Assembly: GCA_900555295.1 (NCBI GenBank)
Contig: USKN01000005.1
Location: 1-24,848, forward strand
Reading direction: 5' to 3'
Source: an uncultured Eubacteriales bacterium
GTDB lineage: Bacteria > Bacillota > Clostridia > UMGS1810
DNA: 24,848 nt
Both the position numbers and the translations under genes were made by a program. Below are positions 1 through 6,876 of this stretch, one piece after another; within the stretch, counting starts at the first letter, position 1, and each line of letters begins with the position of its first letter. A model generated the notes under the pieces. It saw only the letters and a program-made list of their open reading frames with translations. It did not search any database and had not been told where the DNA came from.

Positions 1-68
1 GCTCAGTTGGTTAGAGCAACCGGCTCATAACCGGTCGGTCCCGGGTTCAAGTCCCCGAAGGCCCACCA
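1..68 (+). tRNA. tRNA with CAT anticodon (probably tRNA-Ile2, else elongator Met), 5' end cut by window
   Basis: The window opens at the D arm, so about nine bases of the 5' acceptor side are missing. The anticodon loop CTCATAA (anticodon CAT), T loop TTCAAGT and an encoded CCA at 66-68 are visible. The 3' acceptor strand AAGGCCC with discriminator A resembles the tRNA-Ile of other Firmicutes, whose CAT anticodon is converted by TilS to lysidine. An elongator methionine tRNA cannot be excluded without the missing 5' end. The second T-stem pair is a C-C mismatch (42 and 56), which is unusual. Confidence 0.85.
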
Positions 69-82
69 AATTAAGTTAATAT

Positions 83-159
83 GGCCCGGTAGCTCAGTTG
101 GTTAGAGCGCTAGCCTGTCACGCTAGAGGCCGTGGGTTCAAGTCCCATCCGGGTCGCCA
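83..159 (+). tRNA. tRNA-Asp (GTC)
   Basis: A complete cloverleaf. Acceptor strands GGCCCGG (83-89) and CCGGGTC (149-155) pair with one G-T, the anticodon loop is CTGTCAC (anticodon GTC), the T loop is TTCAAGT, and CCA is encoded at 157-159. It lies 14 bp after the preceding tRNA and is probably cotranscribed with it. Confidence 0.97.
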
Positions 160-163
160 GTAT

Positions 164-239
164 GCCTCTGTAGCTCAGTCGGTAGAGCAGGGGACTGAAA
201 ATCCCCGTGTCGGTGGTTCGATTCCGCCCGGAGGCACCA
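164..239 (+). tRNA. tRNA-Phe (GAA)
   Basis: A complete cloverleaf. Acceptor strands GCCTCTG (164-170) and CGGAGGC (229-235) pair with a single T-G, the anticodon loop CTGAAAA gives anticodon GAA, the T loop is TTCGATT, and CCA is encoded at 237-239. It starts four bases after the tRNA-Asp gene. Confidence 0.97.
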
Positions 240-288
240 TTTTTTCGATTTGCAATTGTTTGTATTTTGTATTATGTAAGTTTAATAT

Positions 289-363
289 GCGGGAGTGGCT
301 CAGTGGTAGAGCGTCACCTTGCCAAGGTGAACGTCGCGAGTTCGAATCTCGTCTTCCGCTCCA
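289..363 (+). tRNA. tRNA-Gly (GCC)
   Basis: A complete cloverleaf. Acceptor strands GCGGGAG (289-295) and CTTCCGC (353-359) pair with one G-T, the anticodon loop TTGCCAA gives anticodon GCC, the T loop is TTCGAAT, and CCA is encoded at 361-363. It is the last tRNA of the cluster and is followed directly by an intrinsic terminator. Confidence 0.97.
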
Positions 364-364
364 C

Positions 365-395
365 AAAAAGGTATTGCATATGCAATACCTTTTTT
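365..395 (+). terminator. intrinsic terminator of the tRNA cluster
   Basis: A-run, then an inverted repeat AAGGTATTGCA / TGCAATACCTT with almost no loop, then a T-run. It begins two bases after the CCA of tRNA-Gly and ends about 30 bp before tadA, so it probably separates the tRNA transcript from the tadA message. Confidence 0.88.
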
Positions 396-426
396 CATTC
401 CGGTAAAAAACAGGAGAAGATTTATA

Positions 427-876
427 ATGTCATATATAAACGATTTTATGCAAATTGCAATTGAGCAAGCACGTAAAGCATATACCGAAAATGAAATACC
501 CGTTGGGTGCGTAATAGTAAAAGACGGCAAAATTATTTTTAAAAGCCGCAACAGCATACAAAAAAACAGCAACCCGCTATGTCACGCCGAAATACTTTGC
601 ATAAACGGTGCCCTAAAAAAGTTAAATCAAAAATATTTATACGGCTGTGATTTGTATGTAACATTAGAGCCCTGCCCTATGTGTATGGGCGCAATTATGG
701 CGTCACGCATTGCGCGTGTGTACATAGGTGCACAAGACAATAACTTTGGCGCGTGCGGCACAATGTACAATTTATGTGAAACACTTAATCACAAATGCGA
801 AGTATATTTTGGAATAGACGAAGATGAAAGCAAAAAGCTTCTATCGGATTTTTTTGAAAAAATGCGTAAAAAATAA
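427..876 (+). CDS. tadA: tRNA-specific adenosine deaminase TadA
   Basis: Converts the wobble adenosine (A34) of tRNA-Arg(ACG) to inosine so that one tRNA reads several CGN codons; a soluble zinc enzyme acting as a homodimer. The 149-residue product has the full cytidine/deoxycytidylate deaminase core: H53-A-E55 supplies the first zinc ligand and the proton-shuttling glutamate, and P82-C83-P-M-C86 supplies the two cysteine ligands. The segment around 103-111 (QDNNFGACG) matches the TadA-specific loop after the zinc site. Length is normal for the family. The ATG is preceded by GGAGAAG at 412-418, about 8 bp upstream. It stands alone between the tRNA terminator and the ldh leader. Family identity is very secure; the tRNA substrate is inferred from the family. 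Confidence 0.96.
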   Translation: MSYINDFMQIAIEQARKAYTENEIPVGCVIVKDGKIIFKSRNSIQKNSNPLCHAEILCINGALKKLNQKYLYGCDLYVTLEPCPMCMGAIMASRIARVYIGAQDNNFGACGTMYNLCETLNHKCEVYFGIDEDESKKLLSDFFEKMRKK

Positions 877-940
877 AATTGCAAAAAATAAAAAAATAAA
901 AATAAAACCGCATAATAAAATGATTTATCGGGATAATATT

Positions 941-956
941 ACTGTATGCATACAGT
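941..956. promoter_or_regulatory. 16-nt perfect palindrome upstream of ldh (candidate operator)
   Basis: ACTGTATGCATACAGT is identical to its reverse complement over all 16 bases. It ends just before the ribosome binding site (AAGGAG, 957-962) of the lactate dehydrogenase gene and follows a -10-like TAATAT at 934-939. The position suits an operator that would block transcription start, or a small hairpin next to the ribosome binding site. It does not match a Rex or CcpA site. The regulator is unknown. Confidence 0.5.
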
Positions 957-967
957 AAGGAGATTTC

Positions 968-1948
968 ATGAAAAAAATAGCATTTTTTGATACAAAGCCC
1001 TACGACGTTGTGTGGTTTGACAAACTAAAAGACAGCTATAACGTACAAATAAAATATTATGAGTCAAAGCTTACCCCCGATACGGCGGTGCTGGCAAAAA
1101 ACTTTGACGGCGTTATAGCTTTTGTAAATGACGTTATAGACAAGGAAACCATAGACAGGCTTTACGAATACGGCGTAAAATTTATATCGCTCCGATGTGC
1201 GGGATATAATAATGTAGACTTAAAATATGCCGCGGAAAAAATTAAAATTTTCCGCGTTCCCAATTATTCGCCGTATGCCGTTTCGGAGCACACAATGGGT
1301 ATGCTTTTATGCCTCAACCGAAAAATACACAAAGCATATATCAGAACCAAAGACCTTAATTTTACATTAAACGGACTTACGGGTTTTGATTTGCACGGTA
1401 AAACGGTGGGTGTAATAGGTACAGGCAAAATAGGCCGCGTCTTTATGGATATATGCAGGGGCTTTGGAATGAAAATACTTGCCTATGACGTTATCCGAAA
1501 CGCCGAAAATGTTGAATATACAGATCTTAAAACATTGTTCGGATTAAGTGATATAATTTCACTTCACTGCCCGCTTACAAACGACACTTACCATATAATA
1601 AACAAGGAGTCTGTGGCGCTTATGAAAGACGGTGTTTACATTATAAACACATCACGCGGTGCGCTTATAGACAGCAGCGACTTACTTGACGGACTTAAAA
1701 CGCAAAAAATAGGCGGCGCGGCGCTCGATGTGTATGAAGAAGAGACGGAAATATTTTTTGAAGATAAATCCGACGAATATATACACGACGATAATTTAAG
1801 AATACTTCTTACAATGCCTAATGTTTTAATAACATCGCATCAAGCATTTCTTACAGCGGAGGCGCTTGAAAACATTGCAAGTGTTACTCTTGAAAACATT
1901 CGCGAATTTGAGCAAAGCGGCAAATGCAAAAATGAAATAAGCAAATAA
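968..1948 (+). CDS. D-2-hydroxyacid dehydrogenase, probably D-lactate dehydrogenase
   Basis: Probably reduces pyruvate to D-lactate with NADH, regenerating NAD+ in fermentation. The 326-residue protein has the D-isomer-specific 2-hydroxyacid dehydrogenase layout: a split substrate-binding domain (about 1-100 and 300-326) around a Rossmann domain (about 101-299). Visible motifs are G151-T-G-K-I-G-R for nucleotide binding, D174 after the second beta strand (favours NAD over NADP), and the catalytic triad R230 (NTSRGALID), E259 (LDVYEEE) and H291 (ITSHQAF). The R-E and E-H distances of 29 and 32 residues equal those of characterised D-lactate dehydrogenases. The ATG has AAGGAG 5 bp upstream. A perfect palindrome precedes it. 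A related hydroxyacid (such as 2-hydroxyisocaproate) is a possible alternative substrate. Confidence 0.88.
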   Translation: MKKIAFFDTKPYDVVWFDKLKDSYNVQIKYYESKLTPDTAVLAKNFDGVIAFVNDVIDKETIDRLYEYGVKFISLRCAGYNNVDLKYAAEKIKIFRVPNYSPYAVSEHTMGMLLCLNRKIHKAYIRTKDLNFTLNGLTGFDLHGKTVGVIGTGKIGRVFMDICRGFGMKILAYDVIRNAENVEYTDLKTLFGLSDIISLHCPLTNDTYHIINKESVALMKDGVYIINTSRGALIDSSDLLDGLKTQKIGGAALDVYEEETEIFFEDKSDEYIHDDNLRILLTMPNVLITSHQAFLTAEALENIASVTLENIREFEQSGKCKNEISK

Positions 1949-2005
1949 AAATTCAATCAATATTAAATTAAAAGCCGTTTGATTACGGCGGAAACGGAGA
2001 ATATT

Positions 2006-2179
2006 ATGAGTTGTTCATGCAGTCCAAACAAATCTATCGGTTGTACGGTTACAGAATGCAGACATCACTGTGAATCTGAGAATTATTGTTCGCTCGAAAA
2101 AATTCTTGTAGGAACACACGAAAGCAATCCCACAAAAGTGGAATGTACAGATTGCGAATCGTTTGAAGCAAAAAGATAA
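2006..2179 (+). CDS. small Cys-rich DUF1540 protein
   Basis: A 57-residue protein with eight cysteines (3, 5, 13, 18, 22, 28, 47, 50). The spacing around C13-T-V-T-E-C18 and the final CTDC fit the DUF1540 family of short, probably metal-binding proteins common in Clostridia. No biochemical function is established for the family. I chose ATG 2006 over the in-frame TTG at 1979 because CGGAG lies just upstream of the ATG and the family normally begins close to the first cysteines. The gene follows ldh by 57 bp with no clear terminator between, so cotranscription is possible. A bidirectional terminator follows. Confidence 0.8.
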   Translation: MSCSCSPNKSIGCTVTECRHHCESENYCSLEKILVGTHESNPTKVECTDCESFEAKR

Positions 2180-2195
2180 CAAACTGTAATATTTT

Positions 2196-2237
2196 AAAAA
2201 ATGAGAGAGTGCATTTTAATGCGCTCTCTCATTTTTT
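2196..2237. terminator. bidirectional terminator between DUF1540 and ribU
   Basis: An A-run, the arms GAGAGAGTGCAT and ATGCGCTCTCTC (one T-G pair) around a short T-rich loop, then a T-run. Because A and T runs flank both sides it can end transcription from either strand. The ribU stop codon (2216-2218) lies in the loop, so the two convergent genes share it. Confidence 0.9.
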
Positions 2238-2812
2238 AAAATCGGACTTATTCTTTTATATATAAAAGTTGTTAAAATACTTACCGATATACCCTTTACC
2301 AAATTAAACGGTACAACCGCAAACAAAATAAGCGTTGTAATATTATTTATGGATGAGTTTAATTTATTTGCCATTTGAATAATTTGTTCAAGCGGAATAA
2401 ATTTTGAATATAGCGGTATAAGCACAAATGCGTTAAGCACACCGCCAACGGCAGCCAATATAACCGTACCCGTTACCATACCAACAATTGCTGATGTTTT
2501 TGTTTTGTTAAACTTATACACATATGCCGCCGGCAAAACAAAGGAAAGACCTATTAAAAAGTTTGATACTTCACCAACGCCGCCCGTAGACGAACCTTTT
2601 ACCAAAAAAACAATAAATACTTTTACCGCCTCAATTACAATACCCGAAACGGGGCCGAGTGCAAAAGCGCCTATTAATACAGGCAGCTCGCTAAAATCGA
2701 GTTTGTAAAAATTTGGGGCAAACCAAAGTGGAAAGTCAAAATACATTAAAAGTGCCGATATTGCGGCAAGCATTGCAATACGTGTTATTTTTTGAAGTTT
2801 TATATTTTTCAT
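2216..2812 (-). CDS. ribU: ECF transporter S component, RibU-type (riboflavin)
   Basis: Membrane substrate-binding subunit of an energy-coupling factor importer; RibU proteins bind riboflavin and work with shared EcfA, EcfA' and EcfT subunits, none of which is encoded here. The 198 residues contain about six hydrophobic segments. The stretch from FSELPVLIGAFALGP (around 40-54) through GGVGEVSNFLIG (around 77-88) is characteristic of RibU. The start is the ATG at 2812, because the in-frame GTG nine bases upstream forms part of the AAGGTG ribosome binding site. It follows the glycosylase gene by 16 bp on the same strand. I see no FMN riboswitch in the available upstream DNA, so riboflavin is inferred from the family; another vitamin is possible. 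Confidence 0.85.
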   Translation of the reverse strand: MKNIKLQKITRIAMLAAISALLMYFDFPLWFAPNFYKLDFSELPVLIGAFALGPVSGIVIEAVKVFIVFLVKGSSTGGVGEVSNFLIGLSFVLPAAYVYKFNKTKTSAIVGMVTGTVILAAVGGVLNAFVLIPLYSKFIPLEQIIQMANKLNSSINNITTLILFAVVPFNLVKGISVSILTTFIYKRISPILKNERAH

Positions 2813-2828
2813 TGTAATCACCTTTCTC

Positions 2829-3695
2829 TTATTTTAAAGAATTTTCTCTTGAATAATAAAACAAATACTGCTGTGCCATTCCGGCAAACTTGCCAAAATG
2901 AGTTTGGGCAAACTCCAAAATTTGCATGTTTGTTGCCTTATCGCCCAAATACAAGTTTTTCATTGTTCGTTTAACCCATACATCTATTGGAAATGCATTG
3001 CTCTTTTTTGCCGAAAAAAGCAAAACACAATCGGCAACCTTTGGCCCGACACCCTTAATTTTCATCAGTTCCGCGCGCGCTTTATCGATATCGTACTTTT
3101 CAACGCTATATAAATCCACATCGCCGTACAATATTTTATTTACGGCATCTACAATATATTCGGCTCTGTAGCCGGCTTTCAGCTCCGCAAGGTCACTTTC
3201 TTTTACATTTTGCAATTGCTTAAGCGTGGGAAAAGCATAGTATGTTTTACCGTTACAGCTAATTTTGCCGCCAAACATTTGCGATAATGCCGATACTATT
3301 TTCATAATACGCGGAATTTGGTTTTGCGTTGATATAATAAAAGATATCAGGCACTCAAATATATCTTGATTTAAGATATGTATTCCGCCGCCGAAAGATA
3401 TTGCCTTTTTTAAATATTCGTCGTGCAAAAATCCGTTTTTTATTTCGGTATAATTTGTATCCAAATCAAGATAGTTTCTCCAAATACGGTTAAAATCCTC
3501 TTGGGTTGTGTTGTTTATAACAAAACCGCCGTCACAGTCGGCAATGTTTACCGCCCTGCCGTGCGCAATTCCCGTAAACGAGCCGTCTTGTTCTTTAACC
3601 CAGCGAAAGCACTGTCCGCACGTAAATGTGTGCGTTATATTAAAACTGTCTGCACCGGTTACAACAATACCATTATTTTTACATTTGTATTCCAT
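2829..3695 (-). CDS. 8-oxoguanine DNA glycosylase / AP lyase (OGG1-type)
   Basis: Removes 8-oxoguanine from DNA and cuts the abasic site, the first step of base excision repair after oxidative damage. The 288-residue protein has an N-terminal OGG domain (about 1-120, with TFTCGQCFRW at 23-32) and a helix-hairpin-helix GPD domain. KIKGVGPKVADCVLLFS (about 212-228) is the hairpin motif and carries the Schiff-base lysine K219. D238 in PIDVW is the activating aspartate, 19 residues later as in human OGG1. Both catalytic residues are present, so it should be bifunctional. It is divergent from murI and upstream of ribU on the same strand. Confidence 0.92.
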   Translation of the reverse strand: MEYKCKNNGIVVTGADSFNITHTFTCGQCFRWVKEQDGSFTGIAHGRAVNIADCDGGFVINNTTQEDFNRIWRNYLDLDTNYTEIKNGFLHDEYLKKAISFGGGIHILNQDIFECLISFIISTQNQIPRIMKIVSALSQMFGGKISCNGKTYYAFPTLKQLQNVKESDLAELKAGYRAEYIVDAVNKILYGDVDLYSVEKYDIDKARAELMKIKGVGPKVADCVLLFSAKKSNAFPIDVWVKRTMKNLYLGDKATNMQILEFAQTHFGKFAGMAQQYLFYYSRENSLK

Positions 3696-3831
3696 TGCAA
3701 ATCACCGCATTTATTGTACCAAATTTTTATTTGTTTTTCAACCTTTATTTAAAATATTATTTATAATTCATTAAAATTACATTAAAAAAAGATTAAAAAA
3801 TTAAAAAACATAAAAAAAATTTAAAAAACAC

Positions 3832-3860
3832 TTTAAGTTTTATATATTTTATGTTATACT
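3832..3860 (+). promoter_or_regulatory. probable promoter of murI operon
   Basis: TATACT at 3855-3860 is preceded by TG one base away (extended -10, TGTTATACT) and, 17 bp upstream, by a weak -35 TTTAAG at 3832-3837. The murI ribosome binding site GGAGG follows at 3887-3891. The rest of the 201-bp divergent gap (3696-3896) is very A/T-rich and holds no other clear element; the ogg promoter must also lie here but I cannot pick it out. Confidence 0.6.
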
Positions 3861-3896
3861 ATTATAGAAAACTCAAAATTCTTTTCGGAGGCTGAA

Positions 3897-4709
3897 ATGA
3901 ATAATAAATATATAGGTGTGTTTGATTCGGGTCTCGGCGGACTTACGGCGGTAAAAAACCTAATTAAAGTTTTGCCGAACGAAAACATTATATATTTTGG
4001 CGATACGGCACGTGTTCCGTACGGTTCGCGTTCGGAGGAAACGCTTATTAAATATGTAAAATCAGACATATCTTTTCTGCAAAAATTTGATATTAAAATG
4101 ATACTTGTTGCTTGCGGAACAGCAAGTACGGTGGCGCTCCCCAAACTTAAAGACAATATTAATATTCCCATATTCGGTGTTGTGGAGCCTGTTGTAAAAA
4201 AAGCCGTTGATGTTACCAAAAACGGCAAAATAGGTGTTCTCGGCACCGCAAGCACAATAAACAGCAACAAATACGAACAATACATAAAAAAACTTAGTCC
4301 TCAAATTGAGGTGTACAATAAAGCGTGTCCGCTTTTTGTACCGCTTGTTGAAAACGGTTATGCCGACAGCGAGGCGGCACATCTTATAGCGAGCGATTAT
4401 TTAAAAGACATTATTAAAAGCGGAGCCGACACAATAATACTCGGCTGCACTCACTACCCTATTTTAAAAAAGGTTATAGGAAATATTGTGGGAGAAAATG
4501 TTACGCTTGTTGACTCGGGGCGCGAGCTTGCGGAATATGCAAAAATTAAACTTGCCGAACAGAATTCATTGTGCGGCTGCCCTAAAAGCCAACAATACAG
4601 ATATTTTGTAAGCGATAACATTGACGGATTTACACATCAGGCAAATATATTTTTGGGAAGACATATTGACGGGGATATTCAAAAAATAAATATTGAACTA
4701 TATAATTAA
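3897..4709 (+). CDS. murI: glutamate racemase
   Basis: Interconverts L- and D-glutamate without a cofactor to supply D-glutamate for peptidoglycan; cytosolic. The 270-residue protein begins with the family hallmark IGVFDSGLGGLTAV (6-19), has GDTARVPYGSRS (35-46), and carries the two catalytic cysteines C73 (VACGTAS) and C184 (GCTHYP) with H186. The first motif usually reads CNTAS; here the asparagine is glycine (G74), a departure next to a catalytic cysteine. Length is normal. The ATG has GGAGG 5 bp upstream. The gene leads a plus-strand group with DUF1934, argS and a secreted protease; the gap to DUF1934 is 15 bp. Confidence 0.94.
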   Translation: MNNKYIGVFDSGLGGLTAVKNLIKVLPNENIIYFGDTARVPYGSRSEETLIKYVKSDISFLQKFDIKMILVACGTASTVALPKLKDNINIPIFGVVEPVVKKAVDVTKNGKIGVLGTASTINSNKYEQYIKKLSPQIEVYNKACPLFVPLVENGYADSEAAHLIASDYLKDIIKSGADTIILGCTHYPILKKVIGNIVGENVTLVDSGRELAEYAKIKLAEQNSLCGCPKSQQYRYFVSDNIDGFTHQANIFLGRHIDGDIQKINIELYN

Positions 4710-4724
4710 GGAGTTTACCACACT

Positions 4725-5150
4725 ATGGAATGCAATGTAAAAATAATCAATATGCAGCAAGCCACATCCAATGCCGACGAAAGCGAAAAAACCGAGCTTA
4801 TTACGACTGCGGATTTTAAATACGAAAATTCACGTTTTTATTTAACGTATGACGAATCAATACTTTCGGAGTGCGACGAAACGGTTGAAACAACACTTGA
4901 ATTAGGTGCTGATTATGTAATACTTACGCGCAGAGGCATTGTTACATCGGAAATGATTTTTATAAAAGACCGTCACACGCTTACTCAATATAACACACCG
5001 TACGGCGAAATACATATTAATATATTTACATCACAACTCTATGTTGATATAGATGAAAGCGGCGGTAATGTAAGCATAGACTATGTTATTGATTATGAAA
5101 ACAAATATATAATAAAAAATGAACTGAAAATTCATATTTCGGAGGTATAA
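4725..5150 (+). CDS. DUF1934 beta-barrel protein (YwiB-like)
   Basis: A 141-residue protein rich in short beta-type segments (for example ILTRRGIVTSEMIF, about 86-99), with no signal peptide or membrane segment. It resembles the DUF1934/YwiB family, predicted lipocalin-like small barrels of unknown function. Position supports this: in Bacillus subtilis ywiB lies directly upstream of argS, and here the stop codon is three bases before the argS start. AAGGAG overlapping the murI stop serves as its ribosome binding site. The function is unknown; the conserved linkage to argS is the only clue. Confidence 0.75.
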   Translation: MECNVKIINMQQATSNADESEKTELITTADFKYENSRFYLTYDESILSECDETVETTLELGADYVILTRRGIVTSEMIFIKDRHTLTQYNTPYGEIHINIFTSQLYVDIDESGGNVSIDYVIDYENKYIIKNELKIHISEV

Positions 5151-5153
5151 AAA

Positions 5154-6842
5154 GTGAAAGACATAATTACGAAAATTAAAAATCAAATTACACAGGCAAT
5201 TTCAAAATCGGTAGAAAGTATATCAGACAACGCATTAAAAGATATTGAAATTGAAATTGAAACGCCAAAAGAAAAAGAGCACGGCGATTTTTCGAGCAAT
5301 ATAGCAATGAAACTTGCACGTGTACTTAAAACAAATCCACGCGCCATAGCGCAAAAAATAACCGATGGAATTGAAACCGAAGGTACATATATTGAAAAAA
5401 TTGAAATTGCGGGCGCAGGTTTCATTAATTTTTATTTAAGCCCCCAATGGCTTTATGACGGATTAATGCTTGCATACAATCTTAAAGGCGATTTTGGCAA
5501 AACAAACATTGGAAACGGCAAAAATGTTATGGTTGAATTTGTAAGCGCAAACCCCACGGGTCCTATGCATATGGGCAATGCGCGCGGAGGTGCACTCGGT
5601 GACAGTCTTGCATCGGTACTTGAATGGACAGGCTATAATGTAACGCGTGAATTTTATATAAATGACGCGGGCGCACAGATAGAAAAATTTGCAAAATCGC
5701 TTGAGGCACGCTATATTCAGCATATTAAAGGCGAAGATGCAATTGAATTTCCCGAAGACGGATATCAAGGCAACGATATTAAAGTACACGCCAAAAACTT
5801 TGCCGATATTTACGGCGATAAATATATAAATGCAGATGAGAGCGAACGCAGACAGGCACTTGTTGACTATGCACTGCCGATTAATATTGCAAAACTTAAA
5901 ACCGATTTGGAACGATACAGAATTTATTATGACGTATGGTTTAACGAAAGTAATATACATAAAAACGGTGAAGTAAAAGAAACCATTGAATTACTCAAAA
6001 AAAGCGGTTTAACATATGAAAAAGATAATGCTCTTTGGCTTAAAACAACCGAGTTTGGAAGTGAAAAAGACGAAGTGCTTATACGCGCAAACGGAATACC
6101 AACATATTTTGCCGTAGATATTGCATACCACAGAAACAAATTTGAAGTTCGCGGATTTGACAAAGTTATAAACGTATGGGGTGCCGACCACCACGGTCAC
6201 GTTGCAAGAATGAAAGGCGCTATGGACGCAATAGGTATAGACAGCTCAAAACTTGAAATTGTAATAATGCAATTGGTACGTCTTATTAAGGACGGAGATG
6301 TTGCAAGAATGTCTAAACGTACGGGCGAAATGATAACGCTTTCGGACTTAATAGACGAAATAGGTGTTGACGCGGCAAGATTTTTCTTTAATATGCGTCA
6401 GGCAGGCAGCCATCTTGAATTTGATATGGACCTTGCCATTAAGCAAAGCAGCGATAACCCTGTGTTTTATGTACAGTATGCTCACGCGCGCATATCGAGT
6501 ATACTTAAAAATTTAAATGATGAAAATATATCAACCGATATAAAAAATATTACAAAAGATATGCTTGCGCTTTTAACCGAGCAACCCGAAAAAGACCTTA
6601 TTGCAAAAATAAATATGTTTCCGTCGGAGATTGCGTCGAGCGCACGTCTTTTGGAACCGAGCAAGCTTACAAGATACGTTCTAGACCTTGCGGCACTGTT
6701 TCATTCTTTTTACAACAGCTGCAGAGTAAAATGTGATGATGAAAACCTTATGCGTGCAAGAATTATACTTGTTGAATGTACAAAAATTACAATAAAAAAT
6801 GTGCTTGATATTTTAAAAATATCCGCACCCGATAAAATGTAA
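5154..6842 (+). CDS. argS: arginyl-tRNA synthetase
   Basis: Charges tRNA-Arg with arginine; an essential class I synthetase. The 562-residue protein has an N-terminal Arg_tRNA_synt_N domain (about 1-90), the HIGH-type motif as HMGN (139-142, in PTGPMHMGNARGG), a KMSKS-type motif in ARMSKRTGEM (about 380-390), and a C-terminal DALR anticodon-binding domain. Lack of a canonical KMSKS lysine order is common in ArgS. Length is normal. The start is GTG at 5154, supported by GGAGGT at 5141-5146 and by the three-base gap to DUF1934, which suggests translational coupling. Confidence 0.97.
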   Translation: MKDIITKIKNQITQAISKSVESISDNALKDIEIEIETPKEKEHGDFSSNIAMKLARVLKTNPRAIAQKITDGIETEGTYIEKIEIAGAGFINFYLSPQWLYDGLMLAYNLKGDFGKTNIGNGKNVMVEFVSANPTGPMHMGNARGGALGDSLASVLEWTGYNVTREFYINDAGAQIEKFAKSLEARYIQHIKGEDAIEFPEDGYQGNDIKVHAKNFADIYGDKYINADESERRQALVDYALPINIAKLKTDLERYRIYYDVWFNESNIHKNGEVKETIELLKKSGLTYEKDNALWLKTTEFGSEKDEVLIRANGIPTYFAVDIAYHRNKFEVRGFDKVINVWGADHHGHVARMKGAMDAIGIDSSKLEIVIMQLVRLIKDGDVARMSKRTGEMITLSDLIDEIGVDAARFFFNMRQAGSHLEFDMDLAIKQSSDNPVFYVQYAHARISSILKNLNDENISTDIKNITKDMLALLTEQPEKDLIAKINMFPSEIASSARLLEPSKLTRYVLDLAALFHSFYNSCRVKCDDENLMRARIILVECTKITIKNVLDILKISAPDKM

Positions 6843-6876
6843 AATTATAAAAACAAAAAAATTACGGAGGTTTGTT

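Noticed and set aside
98..572. Open frames across the tRNA cluster
   Set aside because: They lie on tRNA genes and depend on tRNA sequence; no ribosome binding site or family resemblance.
1949..2005. Small GCCG/CGGC hairpin after ldh as a terminator
   Set aside because: Only four pairs and no T-run; it more likely lies by chance near the DUF1540 ribosome binding site.
2813..2829. FMN riboswitch for ribU
   Set aside because: Only 16 bp separate ribU from the glycosylase gene, and the leader upstream of the glycosylase shows no FMN aptamer motifs.
3854..4285. Long antisense frame inside murI
   Set aside because: Shadow of a strongly conserved gene; no ribosome binding site and low-complexity composition.
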